Assembly (NCBI GenBank): GCA_024516035.1
Contig: CM044958.1
Span: forward strand, 44,116,303-44,180,302
DNA length: 64,000 bases
From: Bactericera cockerelli
Taxonomy: Eukaryota > Arthropoda > Insecta > Hemiptera > Triozidae
Direction of reading: 5' to 3'
Below, piece after piece: positions 63,525-64,000 of the stretch. Position 1 is the stretch's first letter, and each line of letters begins with the position of its first letter. The translations under genes were made by a program, and so were the position numbers. The notes beneath the pieces are model-generated. The model saw only the letters and a list, made by a program, of their open reading frames with translations, was not told the origin of the DNA and searched no databases.

Positions 63525-64000
63525 TTGGGAAATGATTAAATTTGAAGGTTCGTAATACTGAGCTACCCACTACAGTAGTGACATAATAACACAATGAAAG
63601 TACACACATAGATAACAACCAATGTGTTCCCTATATCCTCAGTTTATCTTCCAAGAAGCGAAACTCCAGAAAGAAGTAAAAGAAAAATGTTATTTTTCAA
63701 TAAATTATCCAATCTTTTTTATGTTGAAAAATAGTTTGATATAGGAGTTTTCAATAGCGATAGCGCTAACAAAGGCGGCAAATTGCGCTCACTTCTCAAG
63801 GAGCATGAGTTATGTTGAACCTTTGCCAGAGTTTCAAGTAATGGATGACGCTCTCGCTGCCAATAGTATGTATATGGGCTAATGTCTGACAGAGATGTGC
63901 TTTTATCTTCCAAAGTGAGGGTGAATTTTATTGCTTTGCATATGTGAAAAGAGAGGAAGACGTCTGTAGAGAAGTGTGTGCAATTAACTTTCGGATTTTG
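63525..64000. other. Unannotated stretch to the window end
   Basis: No recognisable coding region, repeat or RNA. Confidence 0.45.

Overview
This is a gene-poor, AT-rich eukaryotic window, almost certainly from an arthropod and most likely an insect. A hemipteran would fit the repeat mix, but the window alone cannot prove it. I find no bacterial-type operon, no intact protein-coding gene, no CRISPR array and no convincing functional tRNA gene. Nearly everything recognisable is mobile DNA, decayed transposon coding sequence, tandem repeat or simple sequence. The longest open frames are parts of a dead LINE reverse transcriptase, or artefacts of tandem repeats whose unit length is a multiple of three.

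Layout. 0-7 kb: a TIR element (81-663), a repeated TATA-like module, old SINEs, a 42-bp minisatellite (3297-3560), a small MITE, and a 76-bp tandem duplication with cruciform-forming palindromes (6173-6325). 7-18 kb: a 63-bp minisatellite invaded by a hAT-type MITE that kept an 8-bp target duplication; four young copies of a 5S-rRNA-derived SINE (8076, 12239, 15012, 17329), each with target-site duplications; and a possible degenerate C2H2 zinc-finger pseudogene on the minus strand (about 10.2-11.5 kb). 18-21 kb: a 2.1-kb hAT element with perfect 8-bp target duplication and a frameshifted TTF-type zinc-finger remnant. 21-33 kb: piggyBac-like MITE, minisatellites, tRNA-derived SINEs, and a LINE 3' coding fragment (32108-32480). 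33-38 kb: a 963-bp TIR element carrying seven copies of one short motif, then a 1.7-kb segment followed directly by an indel-riddled second copy that looks like unpolished or mis-assembled sequence. 38.9-41.8 kb: a minus-strand LINE of the Jockey/CR1-like assemblage with RT motifs, broken by frameshifts and an insertion. 43-57 kb: three large foldback elements (43226-44878, 50518-53160, 56433-57423). 57-64 kb: a repeated 390-bp sequence, a fourth inverted-repeat element, a hairpin MITE and more SINEs.

The most interesting observation is a pair of foldback elements (43226-44878 and 50518-53160) with unrelated arms but the same ends, CAGGGTG...CACCCTG, each flanked by TATA on both sides. The first has arms built from about five 120-140-bp blocks that each begin with the same terminal motif. 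Its unoccupied target is visible in a paralogous LINE tail at 47.6-47.8 kb. At least five tRNA-related SINE families plus the 5S-derived family share the region, and the LINE tails present are candidate partners for their mobilisation.
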